Shown here piece after piece: positions 42,826 through 52,459 of a stretch of 64,000 nt of DNA. The notes under the pieces are model-generated. The model ran no database searches. It had not been told where the DNA came from and worked only from the letters and a program-made list of their open reading frames with translations. Source of the stretch: Gordonibacter sp. An230 (lineage in GTDB: Bacteria; Actinomycetota; Coriobacteriia; Coriobacteriales; Eggerthellaceae); contig NZ_NFJP01000006.1 in the NCBI RefSeq assembly GCF_002159915.1, forward strand, positions 84,047 through 148,046, read 5' to 3'. The position numbers and the translations under genes are program-made. The stretch's first letter is position 1, and every line of letters begins with the position of its first letter.

Positions 42826-43812
42826 ATGGCAAGCACACTCATCACTACGGACGAGCTCGTCGGCGTGCGCGTCGTGGGCGGAAAAAGCGGACAGAAGCGC
42901 ATCGGCAAGGTGCGCCATTTCGTGTTCCATCCGAAGGAAAAGCGCTGCATCGGTTTCATTGTGAAGCGTCCTGACTTTTTGTGGATGTTCCGTCGCAAGG
43001 ACAAGTTCGTGTCGATAAAGGGATACGACTTGGTGGACGGTCGCGTCGCGGTTCGGGATGTCCCCGAGGCCACTGATCGCGCCGCATGTAAGGCGCTCGG
43101 AGTTAATTGGGATGACTGCGTGCTGTGGGTGGGGCTTCCCGTCATGACCGAGGACGGCCAATCCTTCGGTACAGTGGGCAACGTCGTTTTCGATCGGCGC
43201 ACGGGTGCGGTGGAGTCCTTCAGCACCGACGGGGGCGCCACAGCGAACGCGCTTCTGGGCACGCGTACGGTTCCGGCCGACCTCGTGAAAGGGTTTCGTC
43301 GTGGCATGGGCGCGGCAGTGGCCCCGACAGGACAGGAGGGCGTTCGGACCGACGACGTGACGCTGGGGGCCATCTTCGTGTCCGACGAGGTCAAGGCGCT
43401 TGCCAGCGAAGGCGGCATGGCGGAGAAGGCCGGAGCGGCCACGGCGGTGGCCGTTGACAAGGTTCGCACGACCGTGGATAAGGCCAGGCCCGTCGCCAGC
43501 GAGGTGGCTCGGAAAACCGGCGAGGTGGTGAACAAGGGCGCCTATGCCACCGGGAAGCAGATCGCGGCGACGAAGGGCATGTTCTCCAGCTTCAAAGAGG
43601 AGTATGACAAGGCGCGCGGTCCTAAGCCCGCGAAGGAGGGCCAGGCTCTCGAGAAGGCGGGCGGCGCTTCGAAGGGCGCCGCGAACCCCGCATCGAAGGG
43701 CGACGGAAAGCAGACGACTGCCAAAAAATCCGCCGCCAAGAAACCCGCACCGAAGAAGAACATGTTTGCCGCGTTCAAAGAAGAGTACGACAAGGCCCGT
43801 CACGATGACTGA
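42826..43812 (+). CDS. PRC-barrel domain protein with duplicated C-terminal motif
   Basis: 328 residues from ATG 42826 behind GGGAGAAGG. An N-terminal PRC-barrel domain (residues 1-75, GKVRHFVFHPKEKRCIGFIV) is followed by a second PRC-like half (about 88-160, GTVGNVVFDRRTGAVESF). The C-terminal third is Lys/Ala-rich and helical and contains the motif MFxxFKEEYDKAR twice, once near residue 250 and once at the very end. PRC-barrels occur in photosynthetic reaction centres, RimM and membrane-surface proteins. No signal peptide. The stop overlaps the next gene start by 8 nt. Confidence 0.82.
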   Translation: MASTLITTDELVGVRVVGGKSGQKRIGKVRHFVFHPKEKRCIGFIVKRPDFLWMFRRKDKFVSIKGYDLVDGRVAVRDVPEATDRAACKALGVNWDDCVLWVGLPVMTEDGQSFGTVGNVVFDRRTGAVESFSTDGGATANALLGTRTVPADLVKGFRRGMGAAVAPTGQEGVRTDDVTLGAIFVSDEVKALASEGGMAEKAGAATAVAVDKVRTTVDKARPVASEVARKTGEVVNKGAYATGKQIAATKGMFSSFKEEYDKARGPKPAKEGQALEKAGGASKGAANPASKGDGKQTTAKKSAAKKPAPKKNMFAAFKEEYDKARHDD

Positions 43813-44608
43813 CAAATTCAACACCGGGAAATTCAAAGCGCGCGCCGAGGAGCGTCGGGAGGCGCTGCATGAAAAGGCGGAGCAGGAAGTGACCGTGCGC
43901 GGTCGCAAAATGGAGAAGGGCGATATCTTCAAGTTCGTCGGCCTCATCGCGTTCTTCGCGATTATGGTGCTCATCTGCGCTCTGCTCTGGCCGTACTTCC
44001 ATGATTTGTTCGAACCCGGCGGTATCGATCGCATCATCTCCGACGTTCGCGGTGCGGGTCCGGTTGGATTCCTCATTCTTTTGGGGTTGCAGTTTTTGCA
44101 GATCGTGGTTGCGTTCATCCCCGGCGAGGTCGTGCAGGTGGCGGCGGGCATGCTGTACGGGCCGTGGATCGGCGCGCTCGTCATCTTCGTCGGGTGCGTG
44201 CTTTCGAGCGCGTTCATCTTCGCGCTCGTGCACAGGCTCGGAGCGCCGTTCGTGCAGAGCATGGTGCCCACGCAACACTTGGAGAAGTTCAGGCGCTTCG
44301 AGGCGTCGGGCAAGCTCAACATCACAGTGTTCATCTTGTTCTTGATACCCGGTTTGCCAAAAGACGTGTTCACTTACCTAGTGCCTCTCACCGATATGCG
44401 CATGCGCACGTTTTTGGCGCTGTCCAACGTGGGGCGCATCCCGGGCATCATCGTTTCCACGTACGCTGCGGACGGGTTGGTGGAGGGGCGCATCATGGAA
44501 AGCGTCGGCATATTCGCCGCAGCGGCGGTGATCGCCATCCTCGGTGTCGTGTTCCGCGAGCGCATCATGAAGATGCTCGATCGCTCGTCGCATCGCGACG
44601 ACAAGTAG
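43805..44608 (+). CDS. TVP38/TMEM64 (VTT, DedA-like) membrane protein
   Basis: A 267-residue VTT-domain protein. A charged N-terminus of about 45 residues is followed by about six helices, with the family blocks FIPGEVVQVAAGMLYGPWIG and FLIPGLPKDVFTYLVPL, and the conserved GRIPGIIVSTYAAD near the end. VTT/DedA proteins act as membrane scramblases or lipid-handling proteins. ATG 43805 lies inside the PRC-barrel gene (8-nt overlap), so the two are translationally coupled and likely work together at the membrane. Confidence 0.88.
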   Translation: MTDKFNTGKFKARAEERREALHEKAEQEVTVRGRKMEKGDIFKFVGLIAFFAIMVLICALLWPYFHDLFEPGGIDRIISDVRGAGPVGFLILLGLQFLQIVVAFIPGEVVQVAAGMLYGPWIGALVIFVGCVLSSAFIFALVHRLGAPFVQSMVPTQHLEKFRRFEASGKLNITVFILFLIPGLPKDVFTYLVPLTDMRMRTFLALSNVGRIPGIIVSTYAADGLVEGRIMESVGIFAAAAVIAILGVVFRERIMKMLDRSSHRDDK

Positions 44609-45364
44609 GGGCTCGCGCGCGACGGAACATCCTCTGCGAGCATTCGACAGGCCGCCGCATCGGAGCGGTGCGGGCTCGCGCAGGCGCGCCAAGCGGACGC
44701 AGAGGGGGCTGCACCCATCTGCAGCGCGGGCTCGCGCAGCTGGTCGCGGTTGAGGGAGCGCGCACCGTGGCGAACGTGCGTGGGCGGCCGAGGCGTTCGT
44801 CCGGCACGGTGGCGGAGTCGCGTGGCCGACGCAGGTGGGGGACATGCACGGTGCGCCGAATACGGCGGGCGCATGCCGGGCGACGAGCGCATTGGATAGC
44901 GAGCGACCAGATCTGCATTCGCGTTGGCGGGCGAATGCGATTGACGTGTCGGCTGGATGCGACGCGACGCGAACCTCGTTCGCACCTGGATTCGGCGTTC
45001 ATTGCGACGAGCGTGTCCGGCGTTCGGTCGGGCGGTGGGGAGAGGCCGTCAGACGTGGAGCCAAAAAGCGCATGGCTGTTGCAGGTGGGGCATGCGCAAA
45101 GTGGGATTGGCCCATGCCGACCGATGGCACGACCTCGATGGGTTCGAGAACCGCATTGGCGCAGAAGGATGCGACATGCTGCGCGCCACGGGCATATGCG
45201 GTATGCGATAGCCTGGCACAAGCTGTGTCCCATGAAGGATTCACTCTTAAGAATGGGTGACGTCCTTAACGGTATTGTGACGGAATCAACAAATTGGTCT
45301 CGTTGGGCACTACTATGGCGCTCAAGGAACACCGAAAGCAAATGAAGATAGAGAGAGGTCCCTT
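44609..45364. other. Intergenic region without a gene
   Basis: About 750 bases. A 14-bp direct repeat GCGGGCTCGCGCAG (near 44669 and 44727) and a TACTAT box near 45310 that may drive the TM2 gene are the only features noted. Confidence 0.4.
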
Positions 45365-46447
45365 ATGGCAACGAATGAACCCCTGAGCAATGCGACGGAC
45401 GAAGTTGCCGCTGCTGAAGCTGAATTGAGGGCCGCCCAGGAACGATTGGCGGCCGCCAAGGCGAGGATGGCGGAAGAGTCTGGCGAAAGCGCGTCGGGAG
45501 GCGGGAGCGATGACGTTGCCGCCGAAGAGCGTTTGGACGACGAGCGTGCTGATGACAAGAGCGTTAAGGATGCTGTCATCGCCGAGGATGCGGAGGCTGC
45601 TGAAGCTGTCGAGGTTGTCGAGGTTGTCGAGATGAACGGAGCTTCTGCGGCGTCTTCCAATGCCGATGAGGAGTCTAGTGCTTACGGCGCGCAGGCGTCC
45701 GACGCTTCGGTCGCCGGTGGCGTTGTCGATGCTGCGGGGACTTCCGACGCGGTCGGTGTTCCGACGGCCGTCGGCTTCGACGAAGCGTCCAACGCCGCGG
45801 CGCCGCAGCCCCCTGTCGCCGCATCGTCTTCCGAATACGCTCCGCCGCCATCTGGCGCTCCTGTGAGCTCGGTTGCTCCCGGGCAGCAGGCGGGCTCGCA
45901 GACGGGCGAGCCGGATTGGGTGCCGTACTCCACGTCGCAGATACCCACGCCTCCTTCGTACGGTTCGCCTGTGAGGAATCCTGCGGACGCCTCTTTTTAC
46001 CAGCCGCCCGCGCCGGTGGGGTATGGGCACGGGTACGCGGCGCCCCAGCCGCAGTACCGGGTTCAACCCCAGCCTCAATCTCCCACTCCCCAGCCGCCGC
46101 ACGCTGGTCCTGGCGCTGTCCCCCCGCAGCAACCCTACTATGGTTACGTCCAGCAACCGTATTATCAGCAGCCTTACACGCAGCCGATGGTCAACGTCAA
46201 AGATCATGTTGCCGCAGGTCTTCTGGCCATTTTCTTGGGTCCTTTGGGCGTTCACAAGTTCTACTTGGGTTACAACACGGCCGGTTTCATCATGCTTGCT
46301 GTGTCCATTTTGGGCGGGATTTTCACGCTCTCGTTGGCGACATGGGTGATTTGGATTATCGCCATCATCGAGGGCATTTTGTACTTTATGAAGCCGCAAG
46401 CTGAGTTCGAGCAGATGTACGTGCTGAACAAGCGGGAGTGGTTTTAA
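45365..46447 (+). CDS. TM2-domain protein with long disordered N-terminus
   Basis: 360 residues from ATG 45365 behind GAGAGAGG. Residues 1-40 form an Ala/Glu coiled-coil-like helix (AAAEAELRAAQERLAAAKAR). Residues 40-275 are acidic then Pro/Gln/Tyr-rich and disordered. The C-terminal 75 residues are a TM2 domain: KDHVAAGLLAIFLGPLGVHK with FYLGYN right after it, two helices, and a conserved WIIAIIEGILYFMK end. TM2 proteins are widespread and poorly characterised; the disordered arm is presumably cytoplasmic. Confidence 0.85.
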   Translation: MATNEPLSNATDEVAAAEAELRAAQERLAAAKARMAEESGESASGGGSDDVAAEERLDDERADDKSVKDAVIAEDAEAAEAVEVVEVVEMNGASAASSNADEESSAYGAQASDASVAGGVVDAAGTSDAVGVPTAVGFDEASNAAAPQPPVAASSSEYAPPPSGAPVSSVAPGQQAGSQTGEPDWVPYSTSQIPTPPSYGSPVRNPADASFYQPPAPVGYGHGYAAPQPQYRVQPQPQSPTPQPPHAGPGAVPPQQPYYGYVQQPYYQQPYTQPMVNVKDHVAAGLLAIFLGPLGVHKFYLGYNTAGFIMLAVSILGGIFTLSLATWVIWIIAIIEGILYFMKPQAEFEQMYVLNKREWF

Positions 46448-46609
46448 GAGGCGAGATCGTATCCCGTTGATTGTTAAAAGGCCTCGTCGGGCTTGAGCAT
46501 TTCCGGCGTATGCGGGCGGCTCTACCGAGTGCAAGTGGTTCGATATGGCGCGACGACTGCTGTCGTTGTGCTTGGTTAACGGTTTTGCCGCTGCGCCCTG
46601 TTTTCAAAA

Positions 46610-46633
46610 GGGAGGGATCACCCCTCCCTTTTT
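46610..46633 (+). terminator. Rho-independent terminator
   Basis: GGGAGGG (46610-46616), short loop, CCCTCCC (46622-46628), then TTTTT. It lies about 160 nt after the TM2 gene stop. Confidence 0.8.
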
Positions 46634-47446
46634 CTTCGTTCCTTTTGAGGGAAGACGCCGTTTGGATTTCGCACGCGAGGTTTTGCGCACGTGCCGCCCC
46701 TGCGCGTGCCCTTCTTTCCCGCTAAGGCGGATGGCGCAGAGGCCAAGGGACGCCGCTTCGTCTTTCAAGTGGCGAGATGCCGTGGCAAATTGCGAGATGC
46801 CATGGGCTTTCTGGCGACAGCGCATCGTTTTGTCTATTGCTGCATTTCGGTCCCGTCCTGCACTGCTTCTCATCTCCCTCGATCCGCCGCCCTTCCTCTT
46901 CCTGTCTTGATGCCGCGCTCCCTTTCCGTTGCAGGGGAGGGGTAGAAAAAGAAGGGGTGGGCGTTGGAGAGGCGGGCGTCTCATGTGGAGCATTCGCCTC
47001 TATAATGCGCTATCGCGATGATTGCTTCGCATGAAGCGCCCATGTTGGCGACTGCGATGCACCGTTTGATCGTTCCTGCTCGACTAGCCGCTTTGACCGG
47101 CCCAACCGCTCCTCCTCCTGCTTGTTTCAGCCGTCTCGTTCGGGCGCGCGCTTTACCTCGCCTTGGCTGGTCTACGTCGCTCCAGCTTGCCCAATTTCGT
47201 CTTGCCCCCAATTCGCTGTATGCCTATTCGCTTCGGCTTCTCTGTATTCCTCGCGGCTTCGCTTGCCTCCTTTCCCTCTCCTCCTTCCTTTTTGGCTCGC
47301 CTTGCTGCGCATCATCCTGCGCCGCCGCCGTGTGCTTATCCTCTGATCGCTCATCCCGTTTGCCTTTCTCGCCTCATCCCGGTTCATCTGGAGTTCCGTT
47401 CGCGGGGTTTTTCGATGGAACAGGGCGTTTCCCCGTCCTTTTTCGT

Positions 47447-47452
47447 TAGAAT
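47447..47452 (+). promoter_or_regulatory. -10 box of the aldolase gene
   Basis: TAGAAT, 40 nt before ATG 47493, which has AAGGAGG. A second TATAAT lies 490 nt upstream at 47001-47006. Confidence 0.5.
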
Positions 47453-47492
47453 GGCCGTATCGCTCAGGCGCTGATCCCATAAGGAGGAAATC

Positions 47493-48437
47493 ATGCCCAA
47501 GATCACTCGTGACCAGGTGAGGGTCCCGGTCGACGTCATGCCGGAATCTCGTGACGAGTACATCGAGAACTACCTGAAGGCCACTCGCGGCACCGGTCGT
47601 CTCATGCTGTTCGCATGCGACCAGAAGATCGAGCACCTCAACAAGGATTTTTACGGAGAGGGCATCGACATCGCCGATGTCGAGCCGGAGCATCTGTTCA
47701 AGATCGGAAGCCAGGGCGTGTGCGGCGTTTTGGCCGGGCAGCGCGGCCTCATCGCGCAGTATGCCGCCGACTATCCCGAGATCAACTATCTCGTGAAGAT
47801 GAACTCCAAGACGAATCTCGTCAAAACGAGCCAGGACGATCCCTACTCGCCGCAGCTGCACGACCTCGATGCCGTGCTGGCCATGCGCGAAGCGGGCGTC
47901 AACATCGTGGGCCTGGGCTACACCATCTACCTGGGCAGTGAGTACGAGTCCACCATGATGGCCGAGGCGGGCCAGCTCATCGCGCAGGCGCACGCGAACG
48001 GTCTGCTGGTGGTGCTGTGGATCTATCCGCGCGGCAAGGCCGTCACGGCCGAGAAGGATCCTGACCTCATCGCAGGAGCGGCGGGTGTGGCGCTGTGCCT
48101 CGGCGCCGATTTCGTGAAGGTGAATCCGCCGAAGCCCGAGGGCGACGACACCCGCACCCCTGCCGAGGCCCTGAGCATCGCTGCCAAAGCAGCGGGCCGC
48201 ACGGGCCTTGTGTGCGCCGGTGGCTCCACGGTGGACGCCGAGACGTTCCTCACGCAGTTGCATGATCAGATTCACATCGGCGGCGCATGCGGCAACGCCA
48301 CCGGCCGCAACATCCACCAGCGCTCGCTCGACGAGGCCGTGCGCCTCACGAAGGCCATCAGCGCCATCACGCTGGCCGACTACTCCGTGGCCGATGCGCT
48401 GGCCGTGTTCAACGGCGAGAAGGACTTCGCGCTGTAG
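47493..48437 (+). CDS. Class I fructose-bisphosphate aldolase (DeoC/FbaB type)
   Basis: A 314-residue TIM-barrel aldolase of the archaeal-type class I FBA / DhnA group. N-terminal LMLFACDQKIEHLNKDF; Schiff-base lysine candidate in ADFVKVNPPKPEGDD; phosphate-binding CAGGSTVDAE and the GNATGRNIHQR loop, typical of this group. Cleaves fructose 1,6-bisphosphate or a related sugar phosphate. It starts behind AAGGAGG and ends 22 nt before a strong terminator. Confidence 0.88.
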   Translation: MPKITRDQVRVPVDVMPESRDEYIENYLKATRGTGRLMLFACDQKIEHLNKDFYGEGIDIADVEPEHLFKIGSQGVCGVLAGQRGLIAQYAADYPEINYLVKMNSKTNLVKTSQDDPYSPQLHDLDAVLAMREAGVNIVGLGYTIYLGSEYESTMMAEAGQLIAQAHANGLLVVLWIYPRGKAVTAEKDPDLIAGAAGVALCLGADFVKVNPPKPEGDDTRTPAEALSIAAKAAGRTGLVCAGGSTVDAETFLTQLHDQIHIGGACGNATGRNIHQRSLDEAVRLTKAISAITLADYSVADALAVFNGEKDFAL

Positions 48438-48458
48438 GCGTCTTGCGGCATCGTGCGC

Positions 48459-48496
48459 AAAAAAAAGCGCTCCTCTTTGCGAGGGGCGCTTTTTTT
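48459..48496 (+). terminator. Strong rho-independent terminator after the aldolase gene
   Basis: AAGCGCTCCTC and GAGGGGCGCTT form the stem, flanked by A-rich and T-rich (TTTTTTT) arms, so it can work on both strands. Confidence 0.9.
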
Positions 48497-48762
48497 GTGC
48501 AACGACCCAGTGCGACTGTTCCCAGTTGGTCTCGAACAACAATCAGGATCTTCAGGCAAAAGTCGGCGATAGGCGACTCGGCAGAGGGATGGGCAATGTG
48601 TCGATCTGGGTTTGCGTCGTTAAGAGAGCGCGAAAACGGATGCTCGAGATGTGGTGTTTCGAGACGCGAAACCATTCGTTGCCAGAGTCGTTGCATCGCG
48701 TTTGTCGATCTCGATTTCAACATGAATGCCCTATGTCAAGAATCAGGAATGAGATTGGCCGT

Positions 48763-48794
48763 CGAGGGCGCGAGCCGTCAAGCTCGCGCCCTCG
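48763..48794 (-). terminator. Hairpin terminator of the agmatine deiminase operon
   Basis: CGAGGGCGCGAGC (48763-48775) pairs perfectly with GCTCGCGCCCTCG (48782-48794), 13 bp, 5 nt from the aguA stop codon. Between the aldolase terminator and this hairpin (48497-48762) no gene is seen. Confidence 0.75.
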
Positions 48795-48798
48795 CTTG

Positions 48799-49896
48799 TC
48801 AGTTGACGGCTGGCTGCTGTTGGGTGGCGCAGTGGACATTGCCGCCGCCCAGGAACATCTCGTGACACGACACGCCAACCACCTCGCGGTCGGGATAGGC
48901 CTCGCGCAACACCTCGGCGGCCATCGCGTCGTGCACCGGATCGTCGAACAGGGGAAACACGATGCCGCCGTTTGCCGTATAATAGTTCGCGTACGATGCG
49001 GGAAGACGTGAGCCGGCCTCGGGCGGCCATCCTTCGCACACCTGGTCCATGCCGTCGCGCTCCTCCTCAGTGAGCAGGACGGGATCGGGGATGTGCAGCT
49101 TGCGCACCTTGAGCTTGCGCCCTTTTGCGTCGGTCTCCCGCGACAGCGTGTCAAGGCATGCGCGCGAGAGTTCGTACTGCGGATCGGCGGGGTCATCGGT
49201 CCAAGCCAGCAGGCACTCACCTGGTGCGGTGAAGTTGAACACGTTGTCCACATGCCCGTTCGTCTCGTCCAGGAAGATGCCTTGCGGAAGCCAGATGACC
49301 TTTTCCACGCCGAGGTAGTCCCTGAGCGTGTCTTCGATCTCGTGTTTGCGCATTTCGGGGTTGCGTCCGGGCGAGAGGAGACACGACTCGGTGACCACGA
49401 GCGTCCCCTCGCCATCTACGTGGATGGAGCCGCCCTCCAATACGAAATCGTCCAGTCGGTAACGATCGACGCCGACCAGGGCGCACACTTTGGACGCAAC
49501 GCGATCATCCTTGTCCCAGGGGAAGTACAATCCGTCGAACAGGCCGCCCCAGGCGTTGAACGTCCAGTCAACGCCGCGCAGCTCGCGTCCGTTCGTCACG
49601 AACGTGGGGCCGGTGTCGCGCATCCAGAAGTCGTTGTTCGACACTTCCACAACCTGGGCGAAATCGCCTACGGCTCGCAGAGCAACCTCGTACTGATCGT
49701 CGTTGGCGCATACGGTGACCGGTTCGAATCGCGCAATGGCTCGGGCAAACTCGATAAACGTTTTCTGTGCGAGCTTAGCCCCGTAACGGAAGGTGTCTCG
49801 GCGCTGGGGCCAGATCATCCAACAGCGCTCGTGCGGCTCGAATTCGGCGGGCATGTGGAACCCGTCTTGCCTGGGAGTGGTTGCGAAGGTCTTCAT
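48799..49896 (-). CDS. aguA: Agmatine deiminase
   Basis: 365 residues of the porphyromonas-type peptidyl-arginine deiminase family, AguA branch. Hydrolyses agmatine to N-carbamoylputrescine and ammonia. Seen: PHERCWMIWPQR, NDFWMRDTGPTFV, DWTFNAWGG, the FVLEGGSIHVDGEGTLVVTE block, NGHVDNVFNF and the C-terminal catalytic Cys in GGGNVHCATQQ. The start overlaps the permease stop by 4 nt (ATGA), giving translational coupling. With ptcA across the divergent region it forms the agmatine-to-putrescine route. Confidence 0.95.
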   Translation of the reverse strand: MKTFATTPRQDGFHMPAEFEPHERCWMIWPQRRDTFRYGAKLAQKTFIEFARAIARFEPVTVCANDDQYEVALRAVGDFAQVVEVSNNDFWMRDTGPTFVTNGRELRGVDWTFNAWGGLFDGLYFPWDKDDRVASKVCALVGVDRYRLDDFVLEGGSIHVDGEGTLVVTESCLLSPGRNPEMRKHEIEDTLRDYLGVEKVIWLPQGIFLDETNGHVDNVFNFTAPGECLLAWTDDPADPQYELSRACLDTLSRETDAKGRKLKVRKLHIPDPVLLTEEERDGMDQVCEGWPPEAGSRLPASYANYYTANGGIVFPLFDDPVHDAMAAEVLREAYPDREVVGVSCHEMFLGGGNVHCATQQQPAVN

Positions 49897-51305
49897 GCGA
49901 CGCGTCCTTTCTGGGAGTCGGTGTCGGCGGGTGCTTCGGCGTCCGTCGACGTGGCGCTCTTCTTGGCGGCGTGAGCGATAAGCGCCTCGCCGATGATTTG
50001 CGACACGATGATGCCGCCCAGCATGAATGCCACGTAGCCTAGGGGGTCTTCGCCCTCGGGCGGCACGAGGAACCCAATCACGGCCACGGTTAAGAATATG
50101 AAGTTCAGTGCGGCCACTGCTAGCGGCAAGCGCTTGCCCGGGATAGCGAAGGGGCGCTCGGCGTTCGGGTCGGCCTTGCGCAGTTTCATGAGGCTGAACG
50201 ACATCACGATGTAGGGGAGGAAGAAGATAATGGATGTGAAAGCCAAAAGCGTCCAGAACAACTCGCTGCCGGAGCTAGCGGTGAGGCCGTACACCAACAT
50301 GAGCGCGGTAGAGGCGATGCCAAGCAGCACGGCGGGGCCTACGGGCGCGTGCGCTTTGGTGCTCTTGGCGAACCAGCCGGGCAACTCGCCAGCCTCGCCC
50401 GCTTCCAGTGCGGTGGCGTTGCCGCCCACCATCCATCCGAAGATGTAGCTGATGTACACCAGCACGAGCGCGACGGCGATGAGTCCCACGATCATCTTGC
50501 TGCCACCGTATGCCACGATGATGGCGTCGATCATGCCCGCAGCCGGATCGATCTCGCTCTGCGGCAGTACGAGCAGCACGGCGAGCGCGGAGAGCAGGTA
50601 CACCACAATGGACACGATCTCGGCTATGAGCAGCGCGCGCGGCACGTCGCGCTTCGGGTTTTCCATCTCGCCAGCATTGCAGCTGATGAGATCCATGCCG
50701 GTAAGACCGTAGATATACACCGGCACGAGCGCCAACAGGCCCATGTCGAACGTGGGGAAGATGGTCTCCGGGGTGAATTCGTTCGCACTGCCGTTGACCG
50801 TCGCGAAGACGAAAGCTCCGACGATGAGCAGGGCGCACACCACTAGTTTGAGCACTGAGCCCGCATTGGAGACGACTTTGGTGTGGCGCAGGGAGATACA
50901 GTTGAGCCCTACGGCCAACCAAGTGCCTGCGATCACGATGACGGTGATGGCGAGAGTGGGAATCTCGATCCCTAGCACTTGCTGCAGCACGATGATGAGC
51001 GTGACCAGCGTGCACGGCACGAACGACACGACGTTCAGCCAGTACCACCACGTGGTGCGCGCGGCCCAGCGACTGCCGAACGCCTTTTGCGTCCAGACGT
51101 AGATGCCTCCCTGATCAGGGTAGGTTGACCCCAGTTCGGCGCAGATCAGTCCGTGACAGATGAGGTACAGCACCCCGAACACGAGGATGCAGAAGATCAT
51201 CGAGGAACCGATGGACGCTTGCGAGCCCACTAGCTCGATGGAAAAGAACGATGCGAACGACAAGCAGAGAATGTCGAACAGGCGAAGTTTCTTGGTTTTG
51301 GCCAT
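49893..51305 (-). CDS. APC-superfamily amino acid/polyamine antiporter (agmatine uptake)
   Basis: 470 residues, about 12 helices, APC family (glutamate/agmatine/putrescine antiporter branch). N-terminal LRLFDILCLSFASFFSIELVG; helix 6 region YIYGLTGMDLISCNAGEMEN with the conserved GExxNPK-type loop. It starts at ATG 51305 after a weak ribosome binding site. Directly upstream of and overlapping aguA, so most likely an agmatine/putrescine exchanger (AguD role). The role is inferred from context; the fold is clear. Confidence 0.88.
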   Translation of the reverse strand: MAKTKKLRLFDILCLSFASFFSIELVGSQASIGSSMIFCILVFGVLYLICHGLICAELGSTYPDQGGIYVWTQKAFGSRWAARTTWWYWLNVVSFVPCTLVTLIIVLQQVLGIEIPTLAITVIVIAGTWLAVGLNCISLRHTKVVSNAGSVLKLVVCALLIVGAFVFATVNGSANEFTPETIFPTFDMGLLALVPVYIYGLTGMDLISCNAGEMENPKRDVPRALLIAEIVSIVVYLLSALAVLLVLPQSEIDPAAGMIDAIIVAYGGSKMIVGLIAVALVLVYISYIFGWMVGGNATALEAGEAGELPGWFAKSTKAHAPVGPAVLLGIASTALMLVYGLTASSGSELFWTLLAFTSIIFFLPYIVMSFSLMKLRKADPNAERPFAIPGKRLPLAVAALNFIFLTVAVIGFLVPPEGEDPLGYVAFMLGGIIVSQIIGEALIAHAAKKSATSTDAEAPADTDSQKGRVA

Positions 51306-51485
51306 TGTAAGCCCCGTTCCTTGAGGCCCGTCTCGCGGGCATTCCGGTTTGCCGCAGCAGCAGAGGGAAACCGCGTTTCGAGACGCCTCGATTATCGTTT
51401 GGCACTGAGGACGGTGCAACTCGCAACGGCGAACGCGGCACGGGATGGAACAAGTTCAGCAAGTGTTCCTTTTGTGTAAACAAGG

Positions 51486-52253
51486 TTACTTACTAGGCTT
51501 CATCAGGCTGTATGTCAGAAGCTCTACAAGGGCCATCATCGACACGCGCGGGGAAAGGTCCTCGCCTCCGTACACGATGTGCTCGGCGAACACATAGAAA
51601 TCTATGGAACTGAGGCTTTGCAGCGTGTTGTTGGCCGAATGCGTGATGGTGGCGATGATGGCGTTGCGGTGTAGCGCTTGCATGCGCTCGGCCAGTTCGA
51701 TCATCACTGCATCCTCGCCGCTCATTGAGATGAGCAGGGCCACGTCGCCCTCGCGAAAGCGCTCGACGGCAGCCTTTGCCTCGAACCGCTCGAGAGGACA
51801 GCTTGCCCGGTAGCCCAAGCTGGTGAACAGGTGGTATGCAAAGTGCGCGAGCTCCTGATCGAGCCCCGTGCCGAAGCAGTAGATGCTCGCATCGGGCGAG
51901 AGTGCCTGCTTGAAGCGCTCTATCTTTGTGGGGGTGAGCACGCGCACGCTCTCGATGATGTTCTTGAGGTACTCCTCGCTGTACGACTGCTTCCACAGTA
52001 CCGATGGCAATTCAGCTTGTTGGGAGGTGTGGTACGACAGGCGCAGCGCTTCAGAGAACTCTCGGTACCCGGAAAAACCCAGCTTGCGCGTGAAGCGCAT
52101 GACAGTGGTGGTGGACACGAAGCAACGCGCTGCCAGGGTACGGATCTGCATGCCCTTGACTTCATCGATGTTGCGCACCACGTACTCGAAGATCTTGCGC
52201 TCGCTGGCGTTGAGTTCGCGTACATGCTTGTTCACTTGCTCGAAGAAGTCCAC
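51486..52253 (-). CDS. RpiR-family regulator (HTH plus SIS domain)
   Basis: 255 residues from GTG 52253, which has a perfect AGGAGG five bases upstream; longer readings lack this. N-terminal RpiR HTH (LAARCFVSTTTVMRFTRKLG, residues about 40-60), C-terminal SIS domain (about 110-250, IYCFGTGLDQELAHFAYHLF and ALLISMSGEDAVMIELAERM), normally binding a sugar phosphate. It lies between the permease and the divergent ptcA. RpiR-type regulation of an agmatine locus is unusual, since LuxR- or AguR-type regulators are the known ones. Confidence 0.88.
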   Translation of the reverse strand: MDFFEQVNKHVRELNASERKIFEYVVRNIDEVKGMQIRTLAARCFVSTTTVMRFTRKLGFSGYREFSEALRLSYHTSQQAELPSVLWKQSYSEEYLKNIIESVRVLTPTKIERFKQALSPDASIYCFGTGLDQELAHFAYHLFTSLGYRASCPLERFEAKAAVERFREGDVALLISMSGEDAVMIELAERMQALHRNAIIATITHSANNTLQSLSSIDFYVFAEHIVYGGEDLSPRVSMMALVELLTYSLMKPSK

Positions 52254-52459
52254 GGATCCTCCTCGCGTAACGGCGTTACCTAAAAAGTAACACATGACCA
52301 ACCCTGTTGCAAGCGTTACGAAAGCGATCGGGGCTCTCGCAGGCGGGGCCTGCAGTGACGTACCATAGGGCACGTAGCAGCGCAGAGGAATCGCGTTCGC
52401 CTGCAAACGACGATCGGCAACCCGCAGATCGCCAACCGACGCGAAGGACGTGATCCGTA

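Larger units (their letters stand above)
46448..47492. other. Intergenic region: terminator, promoters and pyrimidine-rich tract 2
   Basis: No gene is supported. Noted: a terminator at 46610-46633; a direct repeat GCGAGATGCCRTGG (near 46771 and 46790); TATAAT at 47001-47006; a C/T-rich plus-strand tract from about 47060 to 47430; and TAGAAT at 47447-47452 just before the aldolase gene. Confidence 0.5.

Noticed and set aside
42427..44373. A 648-codon minus-strand open frame
   Set aside because: Antisense to the YtxH, PRC-barrel and VTT genes; no domain, ribosome binding site or promoter.
46766..46800. AAGTGGCGAGATGCC resembling an arm of element A
   Set aside because: No partner arm about 140 bases away on either side; the similarity is too short.
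47018..47449. A 143-codon frame 12 nt after a TATAAT box
   Set aside because: The translation simply reflects the pyrimidine-rich tract (Ser/Leu/Pro/Cys); no ribosome binding site.
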